Source of the DNA: Gp1-AA122 sp036378535
Lineage (GTDB): Bacteria; Acidobacteriota; Terriglobia; Terriglobales; Acidobacteriaceae
Assembly (NCBI GenBank): GCA_036378535.1
Contig: DASUWH010000044.1
Location: 8,057 to 72,056, forward strand
Direction of reading: 5' to 3'
Length of the DNA: 64,000 nucleotides
Positions 25,881 to 34,536 of this stretch are shown in pieces; within the stretch, counting starts at the first letter, position 1; every line of letters starts with the position of its first letter. A program made the translations under genes and the position numbers. The notes below the pieces were generated by a model. It was given only the letters and a program-made list of their open reading frames with translations. It was not told the origin of the DNA and did not search any database.

Positions 25881-28025
25881 CTACCCCTTCCCTTCCGTCA
25901 CGATCTCGGAAAAATCGGCAATGGTGGAGAACTCCTTCAGCAAAGTCGCCAGCACAGCCAGCCGGTTGCCGCGAATCCCTTCATCGTCCACCATGACCAT
26001 TACTTTGTCGAAGAACCGGTCCACCACCGGACGCAGTTTCGAGATCTCCACCAGCGCCGCCTCATAATTCTGTTCTGCCCGCAGTGCTTCTACTTTCTTC
26101 GCGGTCTCGGGAATCATGCGTGCCAGCGCCGTTTCCGGCTCCTCCTTCAAAAGGGACGAATCAATGGCGTCGCCGGTCCGCTTTCCCGTCTCCCGTGCCT
26201 GGCGCAGAATGTTCTTAATACGCTTGAATGCGACCGAAATCGATTCAAAATCCGGGGAAGGCCTGACCTTTGTCACCGCCTCCGCTCGCGCCACCGCATC
26301 CACCACGTCGTCAGCGCCGGCTGCCAGCACCGCATTCACCACGTCGTACGCAAACCCGCGAGCCTCGCGCAGATAGAAGTCCAGTCGCTCCCGGAAAAAT
26401 TCGCCCACTACTTTGGGGAAATCGATTCTGTCGGAAAACTTATGTTCTGCTTCCGAACCACGATAACTCTCCCGTGCATCCGCAAATAACTGCCCAAGCC
26501 CGAGTGGCAATCGCTGTTCAGCAATGATTCGTACGATTCCATTGGCCTGCCGCCGCAGCGCAAACGGATCCTTGGATCCGCTTGGGATCAGCCCCAGCGC
26601 AAACATGCCCGCAATGCTGTCGGCTTTGTCCGCGAGCGACACCACGCCGCCTTCGATCGAACGGGGCACGGAATCGTCCATCGACTCCGGCTTATAGTGG
26701 TCGTAAATTGCATCGGCGATGGCGAACCGCGTAGCCTCCGGCAGGCCTTCATCCAGTGGCTGAACGCGCGCGTACAGGCCGCCAACAATCCCCTGCAGTT
26801 CCGTGAACTCTTTAACCAACTCTGTCGTGAGATCAGCTTTCGCCAGACACGCCGCTTTGTGTACCACCCCAGGCCGGATCGCCGTCCCGCTCTGCCGAAT
26901 AATTTCCGATACCCAGCTGCCTAGCCGCTGCACCCGCTGCGTCTTATCGAAGTAGCTGCCCAGATCTTTCTGAAAGGTGACGTGCTTCAGCAACTGCAGC
27001 CGCTCGCGCAGGGAAATCTTCTGATCGGTCTCCCAGAAGAATCGCGCGTCATTGAAGCGCGCCCGTAAAACCCGCTCGTGCCCGTGGCGGATAATTCCCT
27101 CGGGATCGGCGTCCGTATTCAGCACCGCAAGAAAATTCGGGGCCAGCTTGCCGTTCGCGTCTTCCACCGCAAAATACTTCTGGTGATCGCGCATGACCGT
27201 CACCAGAACTTCTTCCGCCAGCGCCAGAAATTCGATATCGAAAGCGCCCAGGATCACCGATGGAAATTCCGTCAAGTTGATAACGGTATCCAGTAATTCC
27301 TGGTCTTCCCGCCAGCGCGCGCCGGCAATGGTGCGAGTCGCACTGTCCAGCTGTTTCCGAATCTGCTTTTCTCGCTCCTCCCGCCCAAGCACTTTCGCGC
27401 TTTGCAGCGCGTCTACGTAAGCAGGACCAGCGGCAGGAATTGGAACCTCCCGGTCGGCGAGAATGCGGTGGCCACGCGACACCTTGTCCGCCCGCACTCC
27501 CTCGAATTCCAGAGGTATCACTTCACCGCCGATCATGGCCACCAGCCAGCGCACCGGCCGCACAAACAATTCGTTCGGCCTCCGCCAGTACATATTTTTA
27601 GGCCAGTAGATCGAGCTGATCTCTTTCGGCAACGTCTCAGCAAGAATCTCCGCCGCCGTGCGCCCTTTTTTGGTGACTTCGGCCGCCAGATACTCGCCCT
27701 TCGGGGTAGTCACGCGGGCCACTCGCGAGATATCGATGCCTGCCTTCTTGGCGAAAGCATGCGCGGCCGCGGTGGGCTGTCCATCCTTATAAGCAACGCT
27801 CAGCGACGGCCCGGTTAGCTGCTCGGTAATGTCAGGCTGCCTGTCCGGAACCTCCTGGACAAGGACGGCGAGCCGCCGCGGCGTCTGCAGCGTGGACACC
27901 TCACGCGCCTTCAATCGCTCCCGTGTAAGCAGGTTAACGACACGCTCGCGCAACTCCGCCGCACCCGCGTCAATCATCCGCGCGGGTATTTCTTCGCAGC
28001 CGATTTCAAGGAGGAAGTCAGGCAT
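25881..28025 (-). CDS. glyS: glycyl-tRNA synthetase beta subunit
   Basis: The 714 residues are in the normal range for the beta chain (about 690-700) of the alpha2-beta2 enzyme. It starts with the family signature PDFLLEIGCEEIPARMI. The HD-like part carries DHQKYF and FDKTQRVQRLG, and GLIPSGSKDPFALRRQANGI lies near residue 515. The C-terminal tRNA-anticodon region resembles that of arginyl-tRNA synthetase. It binds tRNA-Gly and completes the catalytic alpha chain. glyQ lies upstream on the same strand but 241 bases away, because an inverted-repeat element (28121-28221) lies between them. Confidence 0.96.
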   Translation of the reverse strand: MPDFLLEIGCEEIPARMIDAGAAELRERVVNLLTRERLKAREVSTLQTPRRLAVLVQEVPDRQPDITEQLTGPSLSVAYKDGQPTAAAHAFAKKAGIDISRVARVTTPKGEYLAAEVTKKGRTAAEILAETLPKEISSIYWPKNMYWRRPNELFVRPVRWLVAMIGGEVIPLEFEGVRADKVSRGHRILADREVPIPAAGPAYVDALQSAKVLGREEREKQIRKQLDSATRTIAGARWREDQELLDTVINLTEFPSVILGAFDIEFLALAEEVLVTVMRDHQKYFAVEDANGKLAPNFLAVLNTDADPEGIIRHGHERVLRARFNDARFFWETDQKISLRERLQLLKHVTFQKDLGSYFDKTQRVQRLGSWVSEIIRQSGTAIRPGVVHKAACLAKADLTTELVKEFTELQGIVGGLYARVQPLDEGLPEATRFAIADAIYDHYKPESMDDSVPRSIEGGVVSLADKADSIAGMFALGLIPSGSKDPFALRRQANGIVRIIAEQRLPLGLGQLFADARESYRGSEAEHKFSDRIDFPKVVGEFFRERLDFYLREARGFAYDVVNAVLAAGADDVVDAVARAEAVTKVRPSPDFESISVAFKRIKNILRQARETGKRTGDAIDSSLLKEEPETALARMIPETAKKVEALRAEQNYEAALVEISKLRPVVDRFFDKVMVMVDDEGIRGNRLAVLATLLKEFSTIADFSEIVTEGKG

Positions 28026-28120
28026 GCAGATAAACCATCATTGTCGCAGAACCCGGCTCACCTATGTGTGAGCGCCATCACAGCATACTTGGCCGATTGG
28101 CGAGCACCCAGGATCGTCGT

Positions 28121-28221
28121 GGGAAACTCTGATTAAGTTCATTTCTGTCATCCCGACCGAACGCGTAAGCGCGAGTGGAGAGACCTTGCGTTTGTGTTTG
28201 CCTGCCTAATCAGAGTTTCTC
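28121..28221. mobile_element. MITE-like element between glyQ and glyS
   Basis: A 101-base element with left end GGGAAACTCTGATTAAG and right end CCTAATCAGAGTTTCTC, imperfect inverted repeats of each other. Inside are TTCATTTCTGTCATCCCGA and a short hairpin CGCGTAAGCGCG. It has no reading frame. TA follows the right end; the left is preceded by GT. Confidence 0.75.
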
Positions 28222-28266
28222 TAGCTCCGCTTCCGTCAAAAATCCACGGCTCACGGCTCTTCACCC

Positions 28267-29310
28267 CTACGCAGGAACCGTTTCTCTGTTAGCGCTCACC
28301 CGCTGCTTTTTTTTTATTTCCGGGCCGGCGCTTCCACCCTGCTGCCCCACATATGCCTTGGCAATGCCCACCGCCAGCGCCCGTACCCGCGCAATTACTC
28401 CCACACGCTCGGTCACGGAAATTGCCCCGCGGGCATCAAGAATGTTGAAGAGATGCGAGCATTTCAGGCAAAGATCGTAAGCCGGAAGTAAGGGAAAGCG
28501 TTTCTTGTTGGCTGCGGATTGCCTCTCCGCGTCTTCTTTATTGCGGTTCGCATATGTCTCGATCAGGGCTTTGCACTCCGCTTCGTACAGTTCGAAATGC
28601 TTCCAGGCTTTCTCAACGTCCGCCGCCTCGAAGTTGTAAACCGAAAACTGCAACTCGTCCGCCAGTCGCACGTCGCCATAGGTCGTGACCCGACCTGTTC
28701 CCGGCTCGCGCGCCCACACGATGTCATAAATGCTGTCCACATCCTGCAAAAAAGCCGCAATCCGCTCCAGCCCGTAAGTAAGCTCCGCCGAGATCGGATC
28801 CAGATCGACCCCGCCGCACTGCTGGAAGTAAGTGAACTGGGTGATCTCGAGCCCATCCAACATGACTTGCCAGCCCAGTCCCCACGCGCCTAAAGTCGGC
28901 GATTCCCAGTTATCTTCTTCGAACTTAATATCGTGCTGCCGCAGATCGATCCCGATCGCCGCCAGCGATTCCAGGTAAACCTCCTGCACGTTTTCCGGCG
29001 GCGGCTTCAGAATCACCTGCAACTGCATATGCTTGAATAGCCGGTTCGGATTTTCACCATAGCGTCCATCCGCCGGCCGCCGCGACGGCTGTACGTAGGC
29101 AACTTTGTAAGGCTCCGGGCCCAGCACCCGCAGAAAAGTCTCCGGCGCCATCGTGCCCGCCCCGACTTCGACATCGTAGGGCTGTTGCAGCACACACCCG
29201 CGCTCCGCCCAGAAGGTTTGCAGACGCAGAATTAACTCCTGGAAACTCGGCGGATTGGGGCGAAGTGAGTTCACAAGTTGATTTGAGCCATAGCCGTTAG
29301 CAACTAGCAT
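28267..29310 (-). CDS. glyQ: glycyl-tRNA synthetase alpha subunit
   Basis: A 347-residue catalytic chain of the heterotetrameric enzyme, longer than the usual 290-310 because of a tail rich in Lys/Ala after about residue 320. Family blocks are FQELILRLQTFWAERGCVLQ, YDVEVGAGTMAPETFLRVLG, YVQPSRRPADGRYGENPNR, and GLGWQVMLDGLEITQFTYFQ. The first 18 residues are atypical; GTG at residue 13 would be an alternative start. The extra C-terminal tail (KKKQRVSANRETVPA) lies close to an inverted-repeat element and may not be conserved. Confidence 0.95.
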   Translation of the reverse strand: MLVANGYGSNQLVNSLRPNPPSFQELILRLQTFWAERGCVLQQPYDVEVGAGTMAPETFLRVLGPEPYKVAYVQPSRRPADGRYGENPNRLFKHMQLQVILKPPPENVQEVYLESLAAIGIDLRQHDIKFEEDNWESPTLGAWGLGWQVMLDGLEITQFTYFQQCGGVDLDPISAELTYGLERIAAFLQDVDSIYDIVWAREPGTGRVTTYGDVRLADELQFSVYNFEAADVEKAWKHFELYEAECKALIETYANRNKEDAERQSAANKKRFPLLPAYDLCLKCSHLFNILDARGAISVTERVGVIARVRALAVGIAKAYVGQQGGSAGPEIKKKQRVSANRETVPA

Positions 29311-29369
29311 TTACCCCGACATTTGCGACGTACCAGATCCTTTACTCGCCAAATGCTAAGTGCTAAATG

Positions 29370-30113
29370 CTAAGGGCTGATCTTCTCCAGCATCCCTGCC
29401 GTCACCAGCTTCTTCTCGATATGCCTTTCCAGCGTCTGCACCAGAAATTTCCGCAAGTCGCTGCCTCGCGACTTTGGCCAGGGCATGCCCGCAAAACTTT
29501 GAACCGGAGCCTTGAACATCTCGGCAGCCAACTGGCGTGAATCCGGAGAAATCTCCGATGACGCCAGCCGCTTGTCGTCTACACACATGAGCCCGTCAGC
29601 CAGCACATGAAAGAAAGCTCGGCTGCCATTCAACGCAGCGCCGCAAACGATGCACTCGGAAAGCTCCGGCAAAAATCCCATTAACCGCGTCAGCCAAAGC
29701 TCGAAGTAAGTGACCGGCATCCACACCTCGTCGCCACGAATTAAATCCAGCACCGACAAGGTCAGCCGAAATACCGCATCATTGGCTTCGCGGTCCGGCA
29801 GAAGTTCATCCAGCAGTTCTGCGAGATGCCCGAGCGCTACCGCCCGCGCATAGGTAACCTCTTCTGCCAGAGGCGAGGCAATCACCTCGCAGGCATCGAG
29901 TCGCGAAAGTTCCTGCCGCTCCCGATCCTCGTAATAAGCCCGCACGTACGTCAGAGGCCCGAGCGCTCCACCGAATCGGCGCTTCGACTTTTTGGCCGAG
30001 CGCGCCACCCCGCGAACTTTCCCTTCCACCCGGGTGAACAAAGTGACCAGCAGATCGGCCTCGCGCATAGCATAAGTGCGGAGGACAATCGCCTCAGAGT
30101 CCTTCAGCGGCAT
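29370..30113 (-). CDS. recO: DNA repair protein RecO
   Basis: A 247-residue protein of the RecFOR recombinational repair pathway that loads RecA on SSB-coated gaps and anneals DNA. It starts LKDSEAIVLRTYAMREADLL, typical of the N-terminal OB-fold domain (1-80). The helical C-terminal domain includes ELWLTRLMGFLPELSECIVCG, where the paired cysteines are part of the zinc site seen in many RecO proteins. The length is normal for the family. It precedes glyQ by 59 bases on the same strand and could be co-transcribed. Confidence 0.93.
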   Translation of the reverse strand: MPLKDSEAIVLRTYAMREADLLVTLFTRVEGKVRGVARSAKKSKRRFGGALGPLTYVRAYYEDRERQELSRLDACEVIASPLAEEVTYARAVALGHLAELLDELLPDREANDAVFRLTLSVLDLIRGDEVWMPVTYFELWLTRLMGFLPELSECIVCGAALNGSRAFFHVLADGLMCVDDKRLASSEISPDSRQLAAEMFKAPVQSFAGMPWPKSRGSDLRKFLVQTLERHIEKKLVTAGMLEKISP

Positions 30114-30195
30114 GGAAACTCACCAGGCCAGCGCCCGTTGGCAGCGACAAGTCTTGATTGTAATTGACCCCGCAGTGGATGGAAAGCAAGCCCCC

Positions 30196-30257
30196 GTCGC
30201 CAGTCTTCAGCACTCAGTCTTCAGCACTCAGCATTCAGCCTTCAGCATTCAGCATTC
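30196..30257. repeat. short degenerate tandem array (CAGCATT/CAGCACT)
   Basis: About eight back-to-back variants of a 7-8-base unit (CTTCAG, CACTCAG, CATTCAG) lie within the 337-base gap between recO and the ferredoxin gene. There are no unique spacers, so this is a simple tandem repeat. The rest of the gap holds the 75-bp repeat at 30259-30333, similar CTGACTCCTGACTCC runs, and a terminator. Confidence 0.7.
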
Positions 30258-30258
30258 A

Positions 30259-30333
30259 ACCCCGCATCCACTCTGTCATCCCGAGCGAGGGCGTAAGCCC
30301 GAGTCGAGGGAGCTTGTGTTTACCGGCATGACC
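30259..30333. repeat. 75-bp dispersed repeat, copy 2
   Basis: It starts ACCCCGCATCC and ends TTTACCGGCATGACC. It is about 91% identical by eye to 10363-10437. It contains TGTCATCCCGAGCG and a small palindrome GGGCGTAAGCCC. Confidence 0.75.
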
Positions 30334-30400
30334 CCCGCCTCAACTCCCTGACTACCGACTCCTGACTCCTCGCTTCTGACTCCTGGCTCCTAACAACAAA

Positions 30401-30422
30401 GCGCACACCCTGAGGTGTGCGC
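30401..30422 (-). terminator. rho-independent terminator of the ferredoxin gene
   Basis: A 9-bp perfect stem GCGCACACC / GGTGTGCGC encloses the loop CTGA. Read on the minus strand it is followed by TTTGTTGTTA. It is placed 29 bases after the ferredoxin stop. Confidence 0.8.
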
Positions 30423-30450
30423 GGTGTACAAACCTGAGCCGAAACCTGAT

Positions 30451-30711
30451 CTACCGTCCGTAGTACTGCGCGTTGCGCTCCGTGAACTGCTTCCACTTCT
30501 CCGGCAGGTCGTCCAGCGCGAAGATTGCCGACACCGGGCAGACCGGAACGCAAGCGCCGCAGTCGATGCACTCCACCGGATCGATGTAAAGCATCTCCTC
30601 GGTGGCATAGGCTTCTTCATCTTTCTTGGGATGAATGCAATCGACCGGACAAGCGTCCACGCAAGCTGTGTCCTTGGTCCCAATGCACGGTTCTGCAATT
30701 ACATATGCCAT
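30451..30711 (-). CDS. seven-iron-type ferredoxin
   Basis: An 86-residue electron carrier. The start at 30711 has GGGAGA a few bases upstream; the frame also runs back to 30756. The N-terminal cluster has Cys9 in EPCIGTKDTACVDACP, a C-x7-C-x3-CP pattern that normally binds a 3Fe-4S cluster. The second motif CIDCGACVPVCP is a canonical 4Fe-4S site. The chain ends in a helix containing EKWKQFTERNAQYYG. This matches the FdxA-type soluble ferredoxins. The partner reductase is not in the window. It is transcribed alone, with its own terminator. Confidence 0.92.
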   Translation of the reverse strand: MAYVIAEPCIGTKDTACVDACPVDCIHPKKDEEAYATEEMLYIDPVECIDCGACVPVCPVSAIFALDDLPEKWKQFTERNAQYYGR

Positions 30712-30810
30712 TGTTTGTGTCTCCCTAAGATAGGCGGGGCTGAATTTGAAACGCACATTCTAACAAGAACTCCGCAACCCCGTCCACGAAACCAGACTAA
30801 ACGGTTCTAT

Positions 30811-30859
30811 CGTAGGCCCAAACGCCCTCGTCTGGGCAGCCGAGCGTAGCTCGGCTAGG
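30811..30859. repeat. GTCTGGGC/GAGCTCGC-type dispersed palindrome, copy 1
   Basis: It reads CGTAGGCCCAAACGCCC, then CGTCTGGGC, then the palindrome GCCGAGCGTAGCTCGGC. Related copies are at 45585-45642 (inverted) and 62373-62420. Confidence 0.7.
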
Positions 30860-30887
30860 CAGGGAGGGCGCTTGCCTATTGGCAAGT

Positions 30888-32957
30888 CTACGCCGAAATC
30901 AACTCCCGTTGTTCGCTAGGCTGATATTCAACAATGTAGCCGGCCACCGCGCTGGCCGCGACTGTCAGAGGACTGGCGAGGTACATCTGTCCCGGACCGC
31001 TTCGCCCCGGAAAGTTCCGGTTTTGCGCGCTGATCACCACCTGCTCGGCACGCGTCGAAACTCCCGGTCCCGCATTGATGCACGCCCCGCAACTGGGCTC
31101 AATCACCCGGGCCCCAGCTTTTTCAAAAATCTCGATGTACCCCTTCCCCATGGCATAGTCCCGAGTCTCCTGCGAGCCGAACTGTATATAGAACTTCACC
31201 GAATCGGCCACCCGTTTCCCCTGCTTGAGCGCGTCTGCAAGCACGCTGGCGTACATATCCATATCTTCATTCTTGCCCGCCGTGCACGTCCCCCCATAGG
31301 CTATCTCCACCGGAACCGGCGTATTCAAATCGCGAATATATTTGCCGTTTCCCGGATCGCCCGGCGTGGCCACCATGGGCGTGATCTCGGCCGCATCCAG
31401 TTCGATTACTTCCGCATACTCCGCTCCCGGATCGCTTGAGAGCCCTTGAATCAACTTTTCAGCTGCGTCCCGGTTCATGCCCCGGCGCTCGACCAGAAAT
31501 TCGACCACTTTCTTGTCCGGCGCGACGATGCCGGTGAATCCTCCAATTTCCGCAGCCATATTGGTCATGGTCGCCCGCTCGTCGACGCTCAACCCCTCAA
31601 TTGCCTCCCCGGCATACTCCATGACCTTGGCCAGAGCCTTCCCGCTCCGCACGTAGTCCAGGCTCAAAATTTTCAGGATGAAGTCTTTGGCGGTGACATT
31701 GGGATGCTTCTTCCCTCGGATCACGATCTTCACCGACTCCGGCACCCGCACCCGCACATCCTTCGTGATCCAGCTATTGAATACGTCGGTCGTGCCGATC
31801 CCAAAGGCCACGCAGCCAACCGCGCCAACGTGCGGCGTGTGCGAGTCCGACCCGATATTCAACTGCCCCGGCAAGGCATAACTCTCCAGCACAATCGAGT
31901 GGCAGATGCCCTCGCTCCCTTTCCTGTCCTTCAGCTCTCCATGTAAGCGGATTCCCTGCTTTTTCGCGAAATCCTGCTGCTTGAGTTTGAGCTGCGTTGC
32001 CAGATCCAGCAGCCCCAGCTTCTTCTTCTCTTCGGAAATCACTTCGTCCAGAAAGGTAAGGTGGTCGCGGAAGAACAAGATCGTAGACGGATCGTTGACC
32101 TTCGCATCTTTCCCAACATAATGCTCGAAGAAGATCGCCGCCATGGGCGTAACGTATTCATGGCTGAAGCGCAGGTCGGCGCGCGCGAATCCCGTATCTC
32201 CGGGCTTCACTGCCGCTACCCCGACTTCCCCTTTGTCGTTGATCATGTGCCGGGCGAAGATCTTTTCAGCCAGCGTCATAGCCCGCGTAGGGCGGGCGCC
32301 CTTGCCCGCTGCTCCGCCCTCCCCCGCGGTTTGGATCGGCGGCAGAAACACTTTCTTCTGTAACCGCGCCACGTTGAAGGGAAACAGCCCTCCGTACTCG
32401 ATCACCTGCCGCGTGATCTCATCTTCACCGCCGGTGAACTCGCTCAGCGGAATCTCTTCCCCCGCGCGCACCTTATCGATCAGGGAAAAGTCGGTTGAAG
32501 TCAGTAATCCCAGATTCTGGCAATTCTGCTTGTAAATGCGCTCGATATTCTCGGCAATCACCAGCTGAATTCCCGCGCTCATCTCCGCATACGGCGACTG
32601 TTCGCGGCTGGAGCCTTTGCCTCGGCGTTTGCCGCTGACCGCGCACACGAATCCGCCCCTCTTCACATCGCTCCGGCCAATGGGCAACACTCCGCCGCAC
32701 TTCAGCCCCATGTAAGGAATCTCGCCCAAAGTCTGATCGAAGTAGAAGCAGAAATGCGCCGGGGTGATCTCGTCGGTAGAGATGTCATCGCGCAGCTTCG
32801 GATTATTCGCCGGGTTCTTCGTATCCCAGGCCAGGTCGTCGCCCGCCAGTTGCCGCTTGATCAGCTCGGGATCTTCCGTCAGAAACAGGATTCGACCCTG
32901 CAAGCGGACCCGGTCCGGCCGCTTTTCGATGCTTCGGTTCAGAAGTGATGGAATCAC
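30888..32957 (-). CDS. aconitase/isopropylmalate-dehydratase-family hydro-lyase, swivel domain first
   Basis: The 689-residue protein fuses both parts of an aconitase-superfamily enzyme. The N-terminal 190 residues are the swivel domain (DDISTDEITPAHFCF, GKRRGKGSSREQSPYAEMSA). A linker at about 205-222 (TAGEGGAAGKGARPTRA) follows. The catalytic part then carries the 4Fe-4S ligands Cys558 in GGTCTAGKNE and Cys623/Cys626 in PSCGACINAG, with spacing as in aconitase, and SDSHTPHVGAVG. Swivel-before-catalytic order is that of AcnB, but the AcnB HEAT-like domain is missing and the length is well short of AcnB. The substrate could be citrate, isopropylmalate or a homologue and cannot be decided here. 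The linker codons coincide with a GC-rich palindrome. Confidence 0.85.
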   Translation of the reverse strand: MIPSLLNRSIEKRPDRVRLQGRILFLTEDPELIKRQLAGDDLAWDTKNPANNPKLRDDISTDEITPAHFCFYFDQTLGEIPYMGLKCGGVLPIGRSDVKRGGFVCAVSGKRRGKGSSREQSPYAEMSAGIQLVIAENIERIYKQNCQNLGLLTSTDFSLIDKVRAGEEIPLSEFTGGEDEITRQVIEYGGLFPFNVARLQKKVFLPPIQTAGEGGAAGKGARPTRAMTLAEKIFARHMINDKGEVGVAAVKPGDTGFARADLRFSHEYVTPMAAIFFEHYVGKDAKVNDPSTILFFRDHLTFLDEVISEEKKKLGLLDLATQLKLKQQDFAKKQGIRLHGELKDRKGSEGICHSIVLESYALPGQLNIGSDSHTPHVGAVGCVAFGIGTTDVFNSWITKDVRVRVPESVKIVIRGKKHPNVTAKDFILKILSLDYVRSGKALAKVMEYAGEAIEGLSVDERATMTNMAAEIGGFTGIVAPDKKVVEFLVERRGMNRDAAEKLIQGLSSDPGAEYAEVIELDAAEITPMVATPGDPGNGKYIRDLNTPVPVEIAYGGTCTAGKNEDMDMYASVLADALKQGKRVADSVKFYIQFGSQETRDYAMGKGYIEIFEKAGARVIEPSCGACINAGPGVSTRAEQVVISAQNRNFPGRSGPGQMYLASPLTVAASAVAGYIVEYQPSEQRELISA

Positions 32958-33012
32958 GATTAGCCACTCCGCCGATCAGTCGTGACCTGATTTAAGATGC
33001 CGCCAGACAATT

Positions 33013-33260
33013 TAGGAACTCTGATTAACTTCATTTCTGTCATCGCGAGCGCAGCAATTGCCGCTTTTCAGCCAATTCTGCGGAGTCGAGAGCCTGCCGC
33101 GACCAGAGCCGAGGGAGACCTTGCGTTGAAGTTCATTTCTGTCATCCCGAGCGCAGCAGAATTGCCGCTTTTCAGGCAATTCTGCGGAGTCGAGAGCCTG
33201 CCCCGAGCGTAGCCGAGGGGGACCTTGCGTTTGCGCTTGCCTGCTTAATCAGAGTTTCCT
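33013..33260. mobile_element. MITE-like element with duplicated core
   Basis: The element fills most of the 330-base gap upstream of the aconitase-family gene. The ends are TAGGAACTCTGATTAAC and CTTAATCAGAGTTTCCT. Two tandem copies of the core are inside, each with TTCATTTCTGTCATC, a hairpin around ATTGCCGCTTTTCA, and CTGCGGAGTCGAGAGCCTGC. It has no reading frame. Confidence 0.75.
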
Positions 33261-33287
33261 GAGAGGCGGTCCCCACACCTTGTAATT

Positions 33288-34142
33288 CTATAGCTTGCCG
33301 TGGCTTTTGGCGTATTCCACCGGACTCGGCAACTCCTCCAGCCCGCGCCCTGCAAAGATCTCCTGAAATTCCCTGAGCAGCTGCTCATGGATAAGTCCGT
33401 TGGCGGCCAGGGTCTCGCGGCTGTCCAGATTGAAAGCGCTGCCGTCGAACTTTGTGACTACCCCGCCCGCCTCTTCGACCAGCAGCACCCCCGCGGCGGT
33501 ATCCCACGGGTTCAGGTTAAACTCCCAGAATCCATCGAAGCGGCCCGCCGCCACATTGCAAAGGTCCAGGGCCGCCGACCCCGCTCGCCTCACTCCATGG
33601 GTTCGCAATGTGATCTGGTGATAGAAGTAGATGTTCGGATTTTTATGCCGCTTGTGACTGGGAAACCCTGTCGCCACCAGGCATTCCGCAAGATTTTTCG
33701 TCGCCGAAACATGAATTTGTCTGCCATTCAGATAAGCCCCGCGTCCCAACTCCGCCGCGAACAACTCATTCCGAGTCGGATCAAACACAACCGCAGCCAC
33801 CCGCTTCCCCTTGTGCTCGATCGCCAGTGAAACGCAAAAAACCGGGTAGCCATGGGCAAAATTCGTGGTCCCATCTAGCGGGTCCACATACCAGCGATAT
33901 TCGCTGCCCGATTCGATCCGCCCGCCTTCTTCCCCAATCACATCGTGCCCCGGCCAGCGCGAGCGAATCCGATCCAGGATCAGTGCCTCCGACTTCCTAT
34001 CCGCCTCGGTAACCAGGTCCACATCGCCTTTGTATTCGAACTTGATCCTCTGCTCGAAATACGGCATCAGCAAAGCGCCCGCCTCACGCGCAATTTCGGA
34101 CATGCCCGGAAGAAATTCGAATTGGTCGAACTGGCTTGTCAT
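33288..34142 (-). CDS. suhB: inositol-monophosphatase-family phosphatase
   Basis: A 284-residue Mg-dependent sugar/inositol phosphatase. Metal-site motifs are DLVTEADRKSEALI near residue 38, GEEGG near 70, and DPLDGTTNFAHGYPVF near 88. The C-terminal motif is NPWDTAAGVLLVEEAGG near 210. The family includes SuhB, inositol-1-phosphatase and fructose-1,6-bisphosphatase-type enzymes. The exact substrate cannot be told from the motifs, so the symbol is by similarity only. It is followed on the minus strand by an inverted-repeat element and the aconitase-family gene. Confidence 0.88.
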   Translation of the reverse strand: MTSQFDQFEFLPGMSEIAREAGALLMPYFEQRIKFEYKGDVDLVTEADRKSEALILDRIRSRWPGHDVIGEEGGRIESGSEYRWYVDPLDGTTNFAHGYPVFCVSLAIEHKGKRVAAVVFDPTRNELFAAELGRGAYLNGRQIHVSATKNLAECLVATGFPSHKRHKNPNIYFYHQITLRTHGVRRAGSAALDLCNVAAGRFDGFWEFNLNPWDTAAGVLLVEEAGGVVTKFDGSAFNLDSRETLAANGLIHEQLLREFQEIFAGRGLEELPSPVEYAKSHGKL

Positions 34143-34169
34143 CGTCTAATTGAGCATTCAGAATGCTAT

Positions 34170-34358
34170 CTCACAAATCGGTTTTGAAAGGGCATGCCTT
34201 CACAGTTTGCTGAGCAAAGAACCAGGCAAGCAAAACCGGGAAGGGCACGAGTTTACTCGCGCCGCTAAGCCGTTGAATATACATCCGCGCTTTAGCGCCT
34301 GAGGGCCTTCTTTTGCCGCCGAGGGACTTCTTCAGCAGCCTCTTCAGCCGTGCCGAAT
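34170..34358. repeat. long intergenic repeat, copy C
   Basis: It occupies half of the 394-base gap between the phosphatase gene and the Hfq-like gene. Matching blocks with copy B are CGGTTTTGAAAGGGC, AAAACCGGGAAGGGCACGAG, the near-palindrome at TTTACTCGCGCCGCTAAG, CATCCGCGCTTTAGCGCC and GCAGCCTCTTCAGCCG. The remaining gap (34359-34536) holds one TGTCATTCCGAGCG motif and no gene. Confidence 0.75.
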
Positions 34359-34536
34359 GAGTGCTTTGTTTTTGTCATTCCGAGCGGGCTTTAGCTCGCG
34401 AGGAATCTGCTTTTCGGAGTTGTTCCGCAGCCTTTTCAGCCGCGTCCTCTGGGGCCGCAGCCACCATAATTCACATCCAGTGCAAACCTTGCGGACTGAT
34501 TGCTGATTGCTGAATGCGGAGTGCTCGTAGTCGCCC

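Noticed and set aside
30196..30257. Repeated CAGCATTCAG-like units considered as a CRISPR array
   Set aside because: Units are 7-8 bases, contiguous and degenerate, with no unique spacers and no cas genes.
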